NCBI GenBank assembly: GCA_043742865.1
Contig: JAYTXR010000102.1
Coordinates: 1 to 8,122 of the forward strand
Direction: 5' to 3'
DNA: 8,122 nucleotides
Source: PALSA-911 sp043742865
GTDB lineage: Bacteria > Pseudomonadota > Alphaproteobacteria > Acetobacterales > Acetobacteraceae
This document shows, in pieces, positions 1 to 8,122 of the stretch. The notes below the pieces were generated by a model. It was not told the origin of the DNA, ran no database searches, and saw only the letters and a list, made by a program, of their open reading frames with translations. Each line of letters begins with the position of its first letter. Within the stretch, counting starts at the first letter, position 1. A program made the position numbers and the translations under genes.

Positions 1-2083
1 GCTCAGGGCCGAAATCGACAATCCAAGAATCACGTGACCGCCGTGTGGCGTCGATTCCGTTCCAGTAAGGCCGCAACACGTCTGAATTGGACAAACCATT
101 CGGATTGATTGGCGCAACGAGCCAGTCGCGGGCAACGCCGCCGGCGACCTCAAATGGCCCCGTTTTTTGTATTCCGTTGAACGCGGTCCCGGCGTTTTCG
201 GGAATTGGCCGCGCAGTGGTTAGGTCCGCCTGCCCCGCCGTCAGATCAGGGAAGATGGCTGCGACCGCCCGCCCTTCCAGCATCGGAGCGTCAGTCCCCT
301 TGGGGCTGAACGCCAGCAGTGAGACCCGTACAGCCGCGCCATCCAAGGTCCAAGGTTCGTCAGCCCAAGCGTCGAAGATGGCGGCATCCTCTGCAATACG
401 ATCCAGCACGCGCCGATTGGCGCCGCCACGAATGCTATTGGTTGCAACCAATCCCGCACGCTTTGTCTGTCCCGCGACTATCTGCCCGCGCGCTTTCTCG
501 AACCAGTAGCAGACCAGATCAGCACCGCCTGGCACCTTGCCGTCGTAGGCAGCCCGTAACCGATGCACATACTCCGAACCCAGATTGCCCATCATCGCCT
601 TGTCGCCCAGGAATGGCGGATTGCCGACAATCGCGTCCGCCTTCGGCCACACTGCCGCCTTGCCATCCGGCGCCAACACCGCATCCCGGCATTCGATCGT
701 ATCCAATGTGCGCAAAATTGGATCGGCCGGCGCGGGCAGACCATGCCGGCGTGCCCATTGAATATGCCCGATCCATACCGACACGCGCGCCAATTCGGCG
801 GCATAGGGATTGATCTCGATGCCCAGCACCACTTCCGGCCCCACCTGCGGAAACTCGCGCGGCAGACCCAAAGCCTCGGCTTCCACCGACGCCTGCAACT
901 CGATGTCCTTCAACGCCAGCAAGGACAAATACAGAAAATTGCTGGACCCGCAGGCAGGGTCCAGCACGCGGAAGGCGCGCACGCGGTCCAGAAAACCGCG
1001 ATAGGCGGTTTCGGCCTCGGACCGCGCCGCGCGCCGGGCACGGCTGGCGGGCCGGGAAGCGGCTTCCCGCAGCAAGGCCGCTTCGATGCCGGATTTAACG
1101 CCGGCCCATTCCGCTAGTAGCGGCCGGCGGACCACCGGATCGATCAGCCGTTCAATCTTTTCCCGATCGGTGTAATGCGCGCCAAGCTGGCTGCGCTTGT
1201 CCGGGTCCAGCCCGCGTTCGAACAATGTGCCCATGATGGACGGATCGATATCCGCCCAATCCAGTGCCGCCGCCCGCTGCAAGGCCGCCAAATCCTCGCT
1301 GTCCAGCGGCAGAGCCGCGTCGCTGTCGAACAGGCCGCCGTTGAACCAGGCGATCGGGGTGAAATCCACCTCTCCGCCGCGCTGCGCCATCGCCCGGAAC
1401 AGCCGGCTGGCGTATTCGGCAAATCGGGTTGGCGCCTTGCGGGCGGCGCCCAGCATCCGCTCAAACAACCCCGCCGGCAGCAGGCCCACATCGTCGGCGA
1501 ACAGGCAGAACACCAGCCGGTTGACGAAATGCGCCACCGCCTGCGGATCGTTGCCGCGCGCCCGCAACCGCCTGGCCAGTTCGGCGAACTCGGCCGCCGC
1601 CTCCGCGGTTAGCAGCGCACGTGTCTTGCCGGGACGCAGCGCATCCGGATTGCTGAAAACCTGCTTAAGGATTTGGCGTTTGGCGGGGTCCGCCAGTTCG
1701 GGCAGCAGGATATCCATCCGCGCCGATATCGTGTTGTTCCAGTTCGTACGGATCACCACCCGCTCTATGTCGGACGTGACCAGCAAAGGCGGATTGCCCA
1801 GCGCCCCGGCATATAGAAGCAATTGCCGGTGCGCGGCTTCCAGATCCTTGTGCTTGCCCTTGTACTCCCAGGCAAACCTCTCGGCACGCCAAACATCGGC
1901 CCACCCGTCGCCGCCCGTCGCCTTTACCGCGCCCTTTTCGAACGCGTATCGGGCACCGGTCGGGTCGGTATTGGGCGTGGGCTCGTCCAGCACGCCGCAT
2001 AGATCGATAAAATGTTCCTGGCAGGCCGCCCGCTCCTGGCGGGTGTTCGGTTGCCATTTGGCGATAAAGGATTCTGGTGTCAT
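1..2083 (-). CDS. MmeI/YeeA-type single-chain restriction-modification enzyme (type IIG/IIL-like), 3' end outside window
   Basis: One open frame runs without a stop from ATG at 2083 to the left edge, giving 694 residues; MmeI itself is about 920, so the C-terminal quarter is missing. The N-terminal part (about 1-155) resembles the MmeI nuclease domain: Q22-E-H-F and D27-L-C, then D63-x9-E73-Y-K75, the spacing of the D-x9-E-x-K catalytic motif known in MmeI, followed by NPPLLVTSD. A helical linker with F241-TPIAWFNGGLF and L300-GAHYT follows. The adenine-N6 methyltransferase core has motif I D375-PACGSSNF, an acidic motif at E423 (GIEINPY) and catalytic N488-PPF. Residues from about 620 begin the target recognition domain. 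Expected role: one polypeptide methylates adenine in its own site and cuts unmodified foreign DNA using S-adenosylmethionine. Position 7 of motif I is Ser where Gly is usual. The start fits the family's N-terminus; upstream GGG is 12 bases away, a weak ribosome site. The gene follows the integrase by 84 bases. A methylation-only enzyme is the alternative. Confidence 0.88.
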   Translation of the reverse strand, partial: MTPESFIAKWQPNTRQERAACQEHFIDLCGVLDEPTPNTDPTGARYAFEKGAVKATGGDGWADVWRAERFAWEYKGKHKDLEAAHRQLLLYAGALGNPPLLVTSDIERVVIRTNWNNTISARMDILLPELADPAKRQILKQVFSNPDALRPGKTRALLTAEAAAEFAELARRLRARGNDPQAVAHFVNRLVFCLFADDVGLLPAGLFERMLGAARKAPTRFAEYASRLFRAMAQRGGEVDFTPIAWFNGGLFDSDAALPLDSEDLAALQRAAALDWADIDPSIMGTLFERGLDPDKRSQLGAHYTDREKIERLIDPVVRRPLLAEWAGVKSGIEAALLREAASRPASRARRAARSEAETAYRGFLDRVRAFRVLDPACGSSNFLYLSLLALKDIELQASVEAEALGLPREFPQVGPEVVLGIEINPYAAELARVSVWIGHIQWARRHGLPAPADPILRTLDTIECRDAVLAPDGKAAVWPKADAIVGNPPFLGDKAMMGNLGSEYVHRLRAAYDGKVPGGADLVCYWFEKARGQIVAGQTKRAGLVATNSIRGGANRRVLDRIAEDAAIFDAWADEPWTLDGAAVRVSLLAFSPKGTDAPMLEGRAVAAIFPDLTAGQADLTTARPIPENAGTAFNGIQKTGPFEVAGGVARDWLVAPINPNGLSNSDVLRPYWNGIDATRRSRDSWIVDFGPE

Positions 2084-2090
2084 GCCGTAA

Positions 2091-2124
2091 CGCTACCCTA
2101 GCGCACGCCGGTTCGGCGATAGCG
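2091..2124 (-). promoter_or_regulatory. Leader with competing short hairpins upstream of the restriction-modification gene
   Basis: In the 84-base gap between the integrase and the restriction-modification gene, the minus strand carries CGCTA (2124-2120), a CGCCG-AAC-CGGCG hairpin (2118-2106), a second CGCTA (2103-2099), GGG, and one TAGCG (2095-2091), eight bases before the ATG. Either CGCTA can pair with the single TAGCG. One pairing puts the GGG, the only ribosome-site-like bases, in a 3-base loop. The other encloses the inner hairpin. The pairing potential is seen directly. Any control of translation or transcription is inferred, and stems of five bases are short. The 13-base palindrome CGCTACCCTAGCG could equally be a protein operator. 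Confidence 0.3.
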
Positions 2125-2167
2125 GCTACTCAGGGGATTGTGTCGTCGGTGTCCGCGATGCCACGTG

Positions 2168-3439
2168 TCATCCGGCATCGCCATGCAGCGCAACCACGTT
2201 GCCCGCCCGCGCCGGCAGGGCACAGAACGCAGACCAATCGTCCATCAGCCGCCGCCGCTTCTCGAACAGATCCCCGCGCCGGTACGCCGCTTCCACCTTG
2301 TCCCCCAGCACATGCGCTAACGCCGCCTCCGCCACCTCTCGGGGGTAATTCGTCGTTTCCGCTGTCCAATCGCGGAACGTGGAACGGAAGCCGTGCACGG
2401 TCAGGTTAGCCCGCTTCATGCGCCGCAAGGTCATCCCCATCGCCATGTTGCTCAGGGGCTTCTTGTCCCGCCCGCCGGGGAAGATCATCGCGGCCGGGTT
2501 TGCGTCCTTCCGTAGTTCGCCCATTGCCGCCAGCACCGCCAGCGCCGGCTCCGGCAAGGGGACGCGGTGTTCCCGCTTGGCCTTCATCCGTTCGGCGGGC
2601 ACGGTCCAAATCTTTGCCGCCAGATCAACCTCCGTCCAGGTCGCGCCCAATACCTCCCCGGTCCGTGCGGCGGTCAGGATGGCGTATTCCAAGGCGCGGG
2701 CACCGTTGCCAGCCTGTTGCCGTAGGGCTGCCAGAAAGCCCCCTACGTCCTTCCAGGGCAATGCCGCGTGGTGTTCCACCGCCGCTACCCTGCCGCGCGC
2801 CGGCAGGGTTTGGGACAGATGGCCTTTCCACCGGGCTGGGTTCTCTCCGGCTCGCAGCGCAACCGTTTTGGCATAATCCAGCACCGCCTCGATCCGTCCC
2901 CTAACCCGGCCCGCCGTTTCCGGCTTGGCGGTCCAGATCGGTTCCAGGGCCGCCAGGACATGCGCGGTTGCCACGTCCGCAACCGGCAGATCGCCCATGT
3001 GCGGATAGGCGTAGGCTTCGAGGGTGTTCCCCCACTGGCTTGCGTGCTTGGGGTTCTTCCAGCTTGCCGCATGGGCTGCCAGGTATCGCTCCGCCACGGT
3101 CTTGAACGTCACCCGCCGTATTGCCGCTTCCTGCGCCTCCGCCTTGGCCGCCGCCGCGTCCGCTTCGCGCTGGGCGAGGGGATCGACGCCAGACCTCACC
3201 AGCTTGAACAGCGCCGCCGCCTTGTCCCGCGCCTCGGCCAGCGTCACGCATTCATTGCCAGCACCGGCCCGGCCTAGCCCCATCTCCCGCATCTTCGCGC
3301 CGGGCATCGTGTAGCGAAACAGCCAGAATCGGGCACTAGGGGACCGGACGAACAGATAGAGCCCGTTCCCGTCCCCATACCGGCCCGGTTTGGCGTTCTT
3401 CACCACCGCCGCCGTTAAGGCATTCGACTTTTGCGCCAT
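2168..3439 (-). CDS. P4-type tyrosine site-specific integrase
   Basis: This 423-residue protein is a complete tyrosine recombinase of the P4 integrase type, which usually has about 400 residues. Domains in order: an arm-site DNA-binding domain of the DUF4102 kind (about 1-90, with DGNGLYLFV and AR-x-K-x-A), a charged linker rich in Ala, Glu and Lys (about 90-108), a core-binding helical domain (about 110-205), and the catalytic domain (about 225-400). All expected catalytic residues are visible: R259 in AARTGEV, K286 in RMKAK, H349 and R352 in HGFR, H376 in ALAH, and the nucleophile Y386 in AAYRRGD. It should catalyse insertion and excision of the island at the neighbouring tRNA-Ser. The start at 3439 is supported by GGGGGA at 3451-3446, six bases upstream. 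The gene lies between the tRNA and the restriction-modification gene, all on the same strand. Nothing looks truncated. No excisionase gene is visible in the window. Confidence 0.95.
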   Translation of the reverse strand: MAQKSNALTAAVVKNAKPGRYGDGNGLYLFVRSPSARFWLFRYTMPGAKMREMGLGRAGAGNECVTLAEARDKAAALFKLVRSGVDPLAQREADAAAAKAEAQEAAIRRVTFKTVAERYLAAHAASWKNPKHASQWGNTLEAYAYPHMGDLPVADVATAHVLAALEPIWTAKPETAGRVRGRIEAVLDYAKTVALRAGENPARWKGHLSQTLPARGRVAAVEHHAALPWKDVGGFLAALRQQAGNGARALEYAILTAARTGEVLGATWTEVDLAAKIWTVPAERMKAKREHRVPLPEPALAVLAAMGELRKDANPAAMIFPGGRDKKPLSNMAMGMTLRRMKRANLTVHGFRSTFRDWTAETTNYPREVAEAALAHVLGDKVEAAYRRGDLFEKRRRLMDDWSAFCALPARAGNVVALHGDAG

Positions 3440-3475
3440 GGCCTGTCCCCCGCCGCATTAGGGGCAAAAGGATGC

Positions 3476-3496
3476 GTCCCCTAGATCGTCCCCTAG
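3476..3496. repeat. Two direct 9-base repeats at the integrase promoter, possible Int arm sites or operator
   Basis: GTCCCCTAG occurs at 3476-3484 and again at 3488-3496, a 12-base period or slightly more than one helical turn; the matching run is ten bases counting the preceding C. Its exact reverse complement, CTAGGGGAC, lies at 3336-3344 inside the integrase gene, and a partial copy, TTAGGGG, lies at 3458-3464. Known: P4 and lambda-type integrases bind short direct repeats (arm sites) near the attachment site, and binding there often represses the integrase promoter. Assigning these repeats to that role is inference from position and spacing. Confidence 0.5.
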
Positions 3497-3524
3497 TAAT
3501 AATCGCGGTTTGATCCGGACGCAA
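3496..3524 (-). promoter_or_regulatory. Candidate sigma-70-like promoter of the integrase gene
   Basis: On the minus strand, TTGCGT (3524-3519) and TATTAC (3501-3496) are separated by 17 bases, about 57 bases ahead of the integrase start codon. The -10 box touches one of the GTCCCCTAG repeats, so a protein bound there would be expected to block polymerase. Both boxes depart from consensus, so this is only the best candidate in the gap. Confidence 0.3.
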
Positions 3525-3631
3525 GCGAACAGTAATGACCGGGCGCTGGGGATAGATAGGCCTAAATAACTGTTTTAACGTTGGTTTCTGCGGGGTCAGC
3601 GGACGGAGATGGCTATGGCTGAACGAGGCCT

Positions 3632-3721
3632 TGGCGGAGGGAGTGGGATTCGAACCCACGGTACGCTTTCACGCACACACGCTTTCCAAGCGTGCGCCTT
3701 AAGCCGCTCGGCCATCCCTCC
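3632..3721 (-). tRNA. tRNA-Ser, anticodon GGA
   Basis: The minus strand folds into a complete 90-base class II tRNA. The acceptor stem GGAGGGA pairs with TCCCTCC, followed by discriminator G and an encoded CCA (3634-3632). The D arm has a GCC/GGC stem. The anticodon stem CACGC/GCGTG encloses TTGGAAA, with anticodon GGA at 3687-3685. A long variable arm of 18 bases folds on a five-pair stem, as expected for serine. The T arm is GTGGG-TTCGAAT-CCCAC. GGA reads the serine codons UCC and UCU. The gene is intact although it adjoins an integrase, so it is both functional and the likely insertion target of the island to its left. Confidence 0.97.
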
Positions 3722-3747
3722 GCGGTTCAGTTCTTGCCCGGCGGCGC

Positions 3748-3775
3748 AAACTAGCAGCGACTGCCATTAGGGCAA
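3748..3775 (-). promoter_or_regulatory. Likely promoter of tRNA-Ser
   Basis: On the minus strand, TTGCCC (3775-3770) and TAGTTT (3753-3748) lie 16 bases apart, about 27 bases ahead of the mature tRNA 5' end. A GC-rich stretch (GCGCC) follows the -10 box. GC-rich discriminators are known from stable-RNA promoters under growth-rate or stringent control, and this one may behave that way. The boxes and spacing are seen directly; activity is inferred. Confidence 0.5.
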
Positions 3776-3799
3776 GGGCTGATAGACCAGGGAGAACGG

Positions 3800-3868
3800 A
3801 TGAATCAAAAGAAGATTACTGGGCGTGGCCCCACCAAAGGTTCGTCGTTCCATCCCCAAACCAAGTAA
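3800..3868 (+). CDS. Candidate 22-residue basic mini-protein, unknown function
   Basis: A plus-strand ATG at 3800 opens a 22-codon frame ending in TAA at 3868. It is preceded by AGGGAG (3789-3794) five bases upstream, a better ribosome site than either lepA or the restriction-modification gene shows. The peptide has four Lys, one Arg and no acidic residue, so it is strongly basic. It has a Gly-Arg-Gly-Pro centre and is otherwise polar, with no signal peptide or membrane segment. Two hairpins follow directly, the second with a T-run, which would end the transcript. It is convergent with lepA and divergent from tRNA-Ser. I do not recognise a family and saw no convincing promoter. It could be a real small gene, a leader peptide or chance. 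Confidence 0.4.
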   Translation: MNQKKITGRGPTKGSSFHPQTK

Positions 3869-3874
3869 GGGGTT

Positions 3875-3892
3875 CTAAGGGCTGGCCCTTAG
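3875..3892. repeat. First of two tandem hairpins: CTAAGGG-CTGG-CCCTTAG
   Basis: A perfect seven-pair inverted repeat with a 4-base loop begins six bases after the mini-ORF stop codon. Without a T-run it is not a terminator by itself. Its place directly before a stronger hairpin suggests either a paired 3'-end structure or a REP-like dispersed element; which one cannot be decided from a single copy. Confidence 0.55.
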
Positions 3893-3896
3893 CGGG

Positions 3897-3924
3897 GTTC
3901 AGGGGCAGAGCCCCTGAACTTTTT
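3897..3924 (+). terminator. Rho-independent terminator downstream of the mini-ORF
   Basis: GTTCAGGGGC (3897-3906), a 3-base AGA loop, and GCCCCTGAAC (3910-3919) form a perfect ten-pair stem, followed on the plus strand by TTTTT (3920-3924). This is a textbook intrinsic terminator for plus-strand transcripts reaching it from the mini-ORF side. On the minus strand the same stem is followed by CCCGC rather than a T-run, so it is a weaker candidate for ending the lepA transcript, though it may still protect that 3' end. Similar GC-rich hairpins can also be dispersed repeats. Confidence 0.8.
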
Positions 3925-3962
3925 CCTCCCCTCGATTGCCATGGGCTGATGACGCCGGTCCG

Positions 3963-5768
3963 CTACGCATCCATCTTCAGCGCGGCCAGGAAGGCGGATT
4001 GCGGGATTTCCACCTTGCCGAACTGACGCATGCGCTTCTTGCCTTCCTTCTGCTTCTCCAGCAGCTTGCGCTTGCGGCTGATATCGCCGCCATAGCATTT
4101 CGCGGTTACGTCCTTCGACAGGGCGCTGATGGTCTCGCGAGCCACCACTCGTCCGCCGATCGCGGCCTGGATCGCAATCTTGAACAGCTGGCGCGGGATC
4201 AGTTCCTTCAGCTTGGCGCAGATTGACCGTCCCCGTGTATCGGCGGCACTGCGGTGGGCGATGAAGCTCAGCGCGTCCACCAGGTCGGCGTTGACCAGGA
4301 TCGAAATCCGCACCAGATCGGCTTCGGCGTAGCCGTCCATCTGGTAATCGAAGCTGGCGTAGCCGCGAGAGACCGATTTTAGCCGGTCGTAGAAGTCGAA
4401 CACCACCTCGTTCAGCGGCAGCCGATAGACGGCCATGGCGCGGTTGCCGACATAGGTGAGGTCGGCCTGCTGGCCGCGCCGTTCGGTGCACAGGGTCAGC
4501 ACGGAGCCGAGATACTCGTCGGGCACCATGATTGTGGCACGGATCCACGGCTCCTCCATGTGATCGATCTGGCTGGGATCGGGCATGTCGACGGGGTTGT
4601 GCAACTCGTCGACCGTACCGTTGCTGCGGTGGATGCGATAGACCACCGAGGGGGCGGTGGCGATCAGATCGAGGTCGAACTCGCGGGTCAGGCGTTCCTG
4701 GACGATCTCCAGATGCAGCAGACCCAGAAAACCGCAGCGAAATCCGAAGCCGAGGGCGGCCGAGGTTTCGGCCTCATAGTGAAAGCTCGCATCGTTCAGC
4801 CGCAGCCGGCCGAGGCTTTCGCGCAGCTTTTCGAAATCGTCGGCATCGACGGGGTACAGCCCGCACCAAACCACGGGGATGGAGGGTTTGAAGCCCGGCA
4901 GCGCCTCGGTGGCCGGGGTGCGGTCGTCGGTCAGCGTATCGCCGACATTGCAGTCGGCCACAGTCTTGATCGCGGCGGTGATATAGCCCATTTCGCCGGG
5001 CCCGAGGTCCTCCACGGGGACCATCTTCGGCGTGAACACGCCGACCTGCTCGACGGTGTGTGTGGAGCCTTTGGCCATCATGCGGATCTTCTGACCCCGC
5101 TTCAGTTTGCCGTCCTTCACCCGCACCAGGATGACCACGCCGAGATACTGATCGTACCAGCTATCGACCAGCAGCGCCTTAAGCGGCGCGCTCGCATCCC
5201 CCGAGGGCGGCGGCAGACGGTGCACGAGGGCTTCCAGCACGCCCTCGATGTTTATGCCGGTCTTGGCGCTGATCTCGACGGCCTCGGAGGTATCCAGGCC
5301 GATCACGTCCTCGATCTGCTGCTTCACCCGTTCGGGCTCGGCGGCCGGCAGGTCGATCTTGTTCAGGATGGGGATAATCTCGTGCCCGGCCTCGATCGCC
5401 TGATAGACATTGGCCAAGGTCTGCGCCTCCACCCCCTGGCTGGCGTCCACCACCAGCAGCGAGCCTTCGCAGGCGGCCAGGCTGCGACTGACTTCATAGG
5501 CGAAATCGACATGGCCGGGCGTGTCCATCAGGTTCAGCTGATAGGTTTTCCCGTTTTTGGCGGTGTAGGCGAGCCGGACCGTCTGCGCCTTGATGGTGAT
5601 GCCGCGCTCGCGTTCCAACTCCATGTTGTCGAGAACCTGGTTGGTCATCTCGCGCTCGGTCAGCCCGCCGGTGTACTGGATCAGGCGATCGGCCAGGGTG
5701 GATTTCCCGTGGTCGATATGGGCGATAATCGAGAAGTTGCGGATATGGTCGATGGGCATGTCGGTCAT
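3963..5768 (-). CDS. lepA: Elongation factor 4 (LepA), back-translocating translational GTPase
   Basis: This 601-residue protein has the normal length and full motif set of LepA/EF4, a ribosome-bound GTPase that acts on stalled or mis-translocated ribosomes and can associate with the membrane. The G domain shows G1 A16-HIDHGKST, G2 around T58 in RGIT, G3 D82-TPGH with the catalytic His86, G4 N136-KID and G5 S167-AKTG. EF-G-like domains II, III and V follow. The LepA-specific C-terminal domain closes the protein, with CYGGDISRKRKLL and the basic tail KEGKKRMRQFGKVEIP, which separates it from EF-G and TypA. ATG at 5768 is chosen because the residues after it match the usual LepA start; an ATG three codons later is possible and neither has a strong ribosome site. 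lepA lies downstream of gyrB on the same strand and converges with the mini-ORF. No defect is visible. Confidence 0.97.
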   Translation of the reverse strand: MTDMPIDHIRNFSIIAHIDHGKSTLADRLIQYTGGLTEREMTNQVLDNMELERERGITIKAQTVRLAYTAKNGKTYQLNLMDTPGHVDFAYEVSRSLAACEGSLLVVDASQGVEAQTLANVYQAIEAGHEIIPILNKIDLPAAEPERVKQQIEDVIGLDTSEAVEISAKTGINIEGVLEALVHRLPPPSGDASAPLKALLVDSWYDQYLGVVILVRVKDGKLKRGQKIRMMAKGSTHTVEQVGVFTPKMVPVEDLGPGEMGYITAAIKTVADCNVGDTLTDDRTPATEALPGFKPSIPVVWCGLYPVDADDFEKLRESLGRLRLNDASFHYEAETSAALGFGFRCGFLGLLHLEIVQERLTREFDLDLIATAPSVVYRIHRSNGTVDELHNPVDMPDPSQIDHMEEPWIRATIMVPDEYLGSVLTLCTERRGQQADLTYVGNRAMAVYRLPLNEVVFDFYDRLKSVSRGYASFDYQMDGYAEADLVRISILVNADLVDALSFIAHRSAADTRGRSICAKLKELIPRQLFKIAIQAAIGGRVVARETISALSKDVTAKCYGGDISRKRKLLEKQKEGKKRMRQFGKVEIPQSAFLAALKMDA

Positions 5769-5818
5769 GTTGGGTGCTCAAGATCCTGGGCGGAAGCGCT
5801 CGAAGCCATTCTTGGCGA

Positions 5819-5848
5819 GGCATAGGGCAAAACGCGGTGTCGTGTCAG
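5819..5848 (-). promoter_or_regulatory. Weak candidate promoter for lepA in the gyrB-lepA gap
   Basis: Within the 142-base gap the minus strand has CTGACA (5848-5843) and TATGCC (5824-5819), 18 bases apart and about 50 bases ahead of the lepA start. The -35 box is one base from consensus; the -10 box is poor. No convincing gyrB terminator is seen in the gap, so read-through from gyrB is equally likely. Confidence 0.25.
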
Positions 5849-5910
5849 CTCTTGCCTGATTTTCCGAAACAGCAGCCAAGAACCAGCGTGGCGATTGGCA
5901 ATAACCTGCG

Positions 5911-8122
<2,212 letters not shown>

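Larger units (their letters stand above)
1..3631. mobile_element. End of a tRNA-Ser-inserted genomic island (integrase plus restriction-modification cargo), partial
   Basis: This stretch is the accessory half of the window. Seen directly: an intact tyrosine integrase begins 192 bases beyond the 3' end of a tRNA-Ser gene, is transcribed away from the tRNA, and is followed in the same direction by a large restriction-modification gene. Known for the family: P4-type integrases commonly insert elements into tRNA 3' ends and rebuild an intact tRNA, which fits the complete tRNA here. Inferred: one attachment junction lies within or next to the tRNA 3' end around 3632-3660, and the other lies left of position 1. 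The exact edges cannot be set, because the second copy of the attachment core is not in the window. No transposase or phage structural gene is visible, so whether the element is a phage satellite, an integrative element or a decayed island is open. Confidence 0.75.
3440..3631. other. Attachment-region sequence between integrase and tRNA-Ser, no gene seen
   Basis: I see no credible gene in these 192 bases; a minus-strand frame through them runs into the tRNA and has no family-like sequence. The stretch holds the integrase ribosome site, the repeats and the candidate promoter, then an AT-rich patch at about 3563-3588 that stands out in this GC-rich DNA. AT-rich bendable DNA is common in attachment regions. 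That it belongs to one here follows only from its place between an integrase and a tRNA 3' end. Confidence 0.5.

Noticed and set aside
1665..2057. A 130-codon minus-strand frame at the start of the restriction-modification gene
   Set aside because: It is out of frame with the continuous 694-residue frame that carries the nuclease and methyltransferase motifs.
1197..2090. A 297-codon plus-strand open frame opposite the restriction-modification gene
   Set aside because: The minus frame shows family motifs throughout; the plus frame is Ser, Arg and Ala-rich with no recognisable domain.
3505..3520. Possible IHF-like site near the integrase repeats
   Set aside because: GGATCAAACCGCG on the minus strand matches only part of the known consensus, and the trailing TTR is absent at the right distance.
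3336..3659. A 107-codon minus-strand open frame between tRNA-Ser and the integrase
   Set aside because: It starts inside the tRNA, overlaps the integrase start and resembles the spurious translation that tRNA 3' ends often give.
4560..5825. A 421-codon plus-strand open frame opposite lepA
   Set aside because: It is the antisense shadow of a fully conserved lepA in GC-rich DNA, and its translation is low-complexity with no family-like motif.
5769..5910. Possible gyrB terminator in the gap before lepA
   Set aside because: No strong stem followed by a T-run is present on the minus strand.

Overview
The window reads as GC-rich alphaproteobacterial chromosome meeting the end of an integrated genomic island. 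The GyrB and LepA sequences look alphaproteobacterial. Acetobacteraceae is my best guess from general resemblance, not from a search. All protein genes of normal size lie on the minus strand. The only plus-strand candidate is a 22-codon mini-ORF.

Right side, about 3632-8122 (core chromosome). From right to left come gyrB (5' end cut off by the window edge), a 142-base gap, lepA (elongation factor 4), a short region with two hairpins and the mini-ORF that converges on lepA, and a complete tRNA-Ser(GGA) gene with an encoded CCA end and a recognisable promoter. These are housekeeping functions: DNA supercoiling, ribosome rescue and translation.

Left side, 1 to about 3631 (accessory). Immediately beyond the tRNA 3' end lie a 192-base stretch resembling an attachment region, a P4-type tyrosine integrase with all six catalytic residues, and then, 84 bases further on, a large gene that runs off the left edge. 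Its 694 visible residues match the MmeI/YeeA type of single-chain restriction-modification enzyme. They show an N-terminal nuclease motif of the form D-x9-E-x-K, a helical linker, an adenine methyltransferase core (DPACGSSNF, NPPF) and the start of a target recognition domain. An integrase beside a tRNA 3' end with a restriction-modification gene as cargo is the usual architecture of a defence-carrying integrative element. The second attachment site should lie to the left of this window.

The most interesting unexplained details are non-coding. Exact 9-base repeats (GTCCCCTAG) sit 12 bases apart at the likely integrase promoter, with an inverted copy inside the gene. Mutually exclusive hairpins lie in the leader of the restriction-modification gene. 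A short basic mini-ORF has a good ribosome site and an intrinsic terminator. I see no CRISPR array, no insertion sequence, no rRNA and no clearly new multi-gene system.
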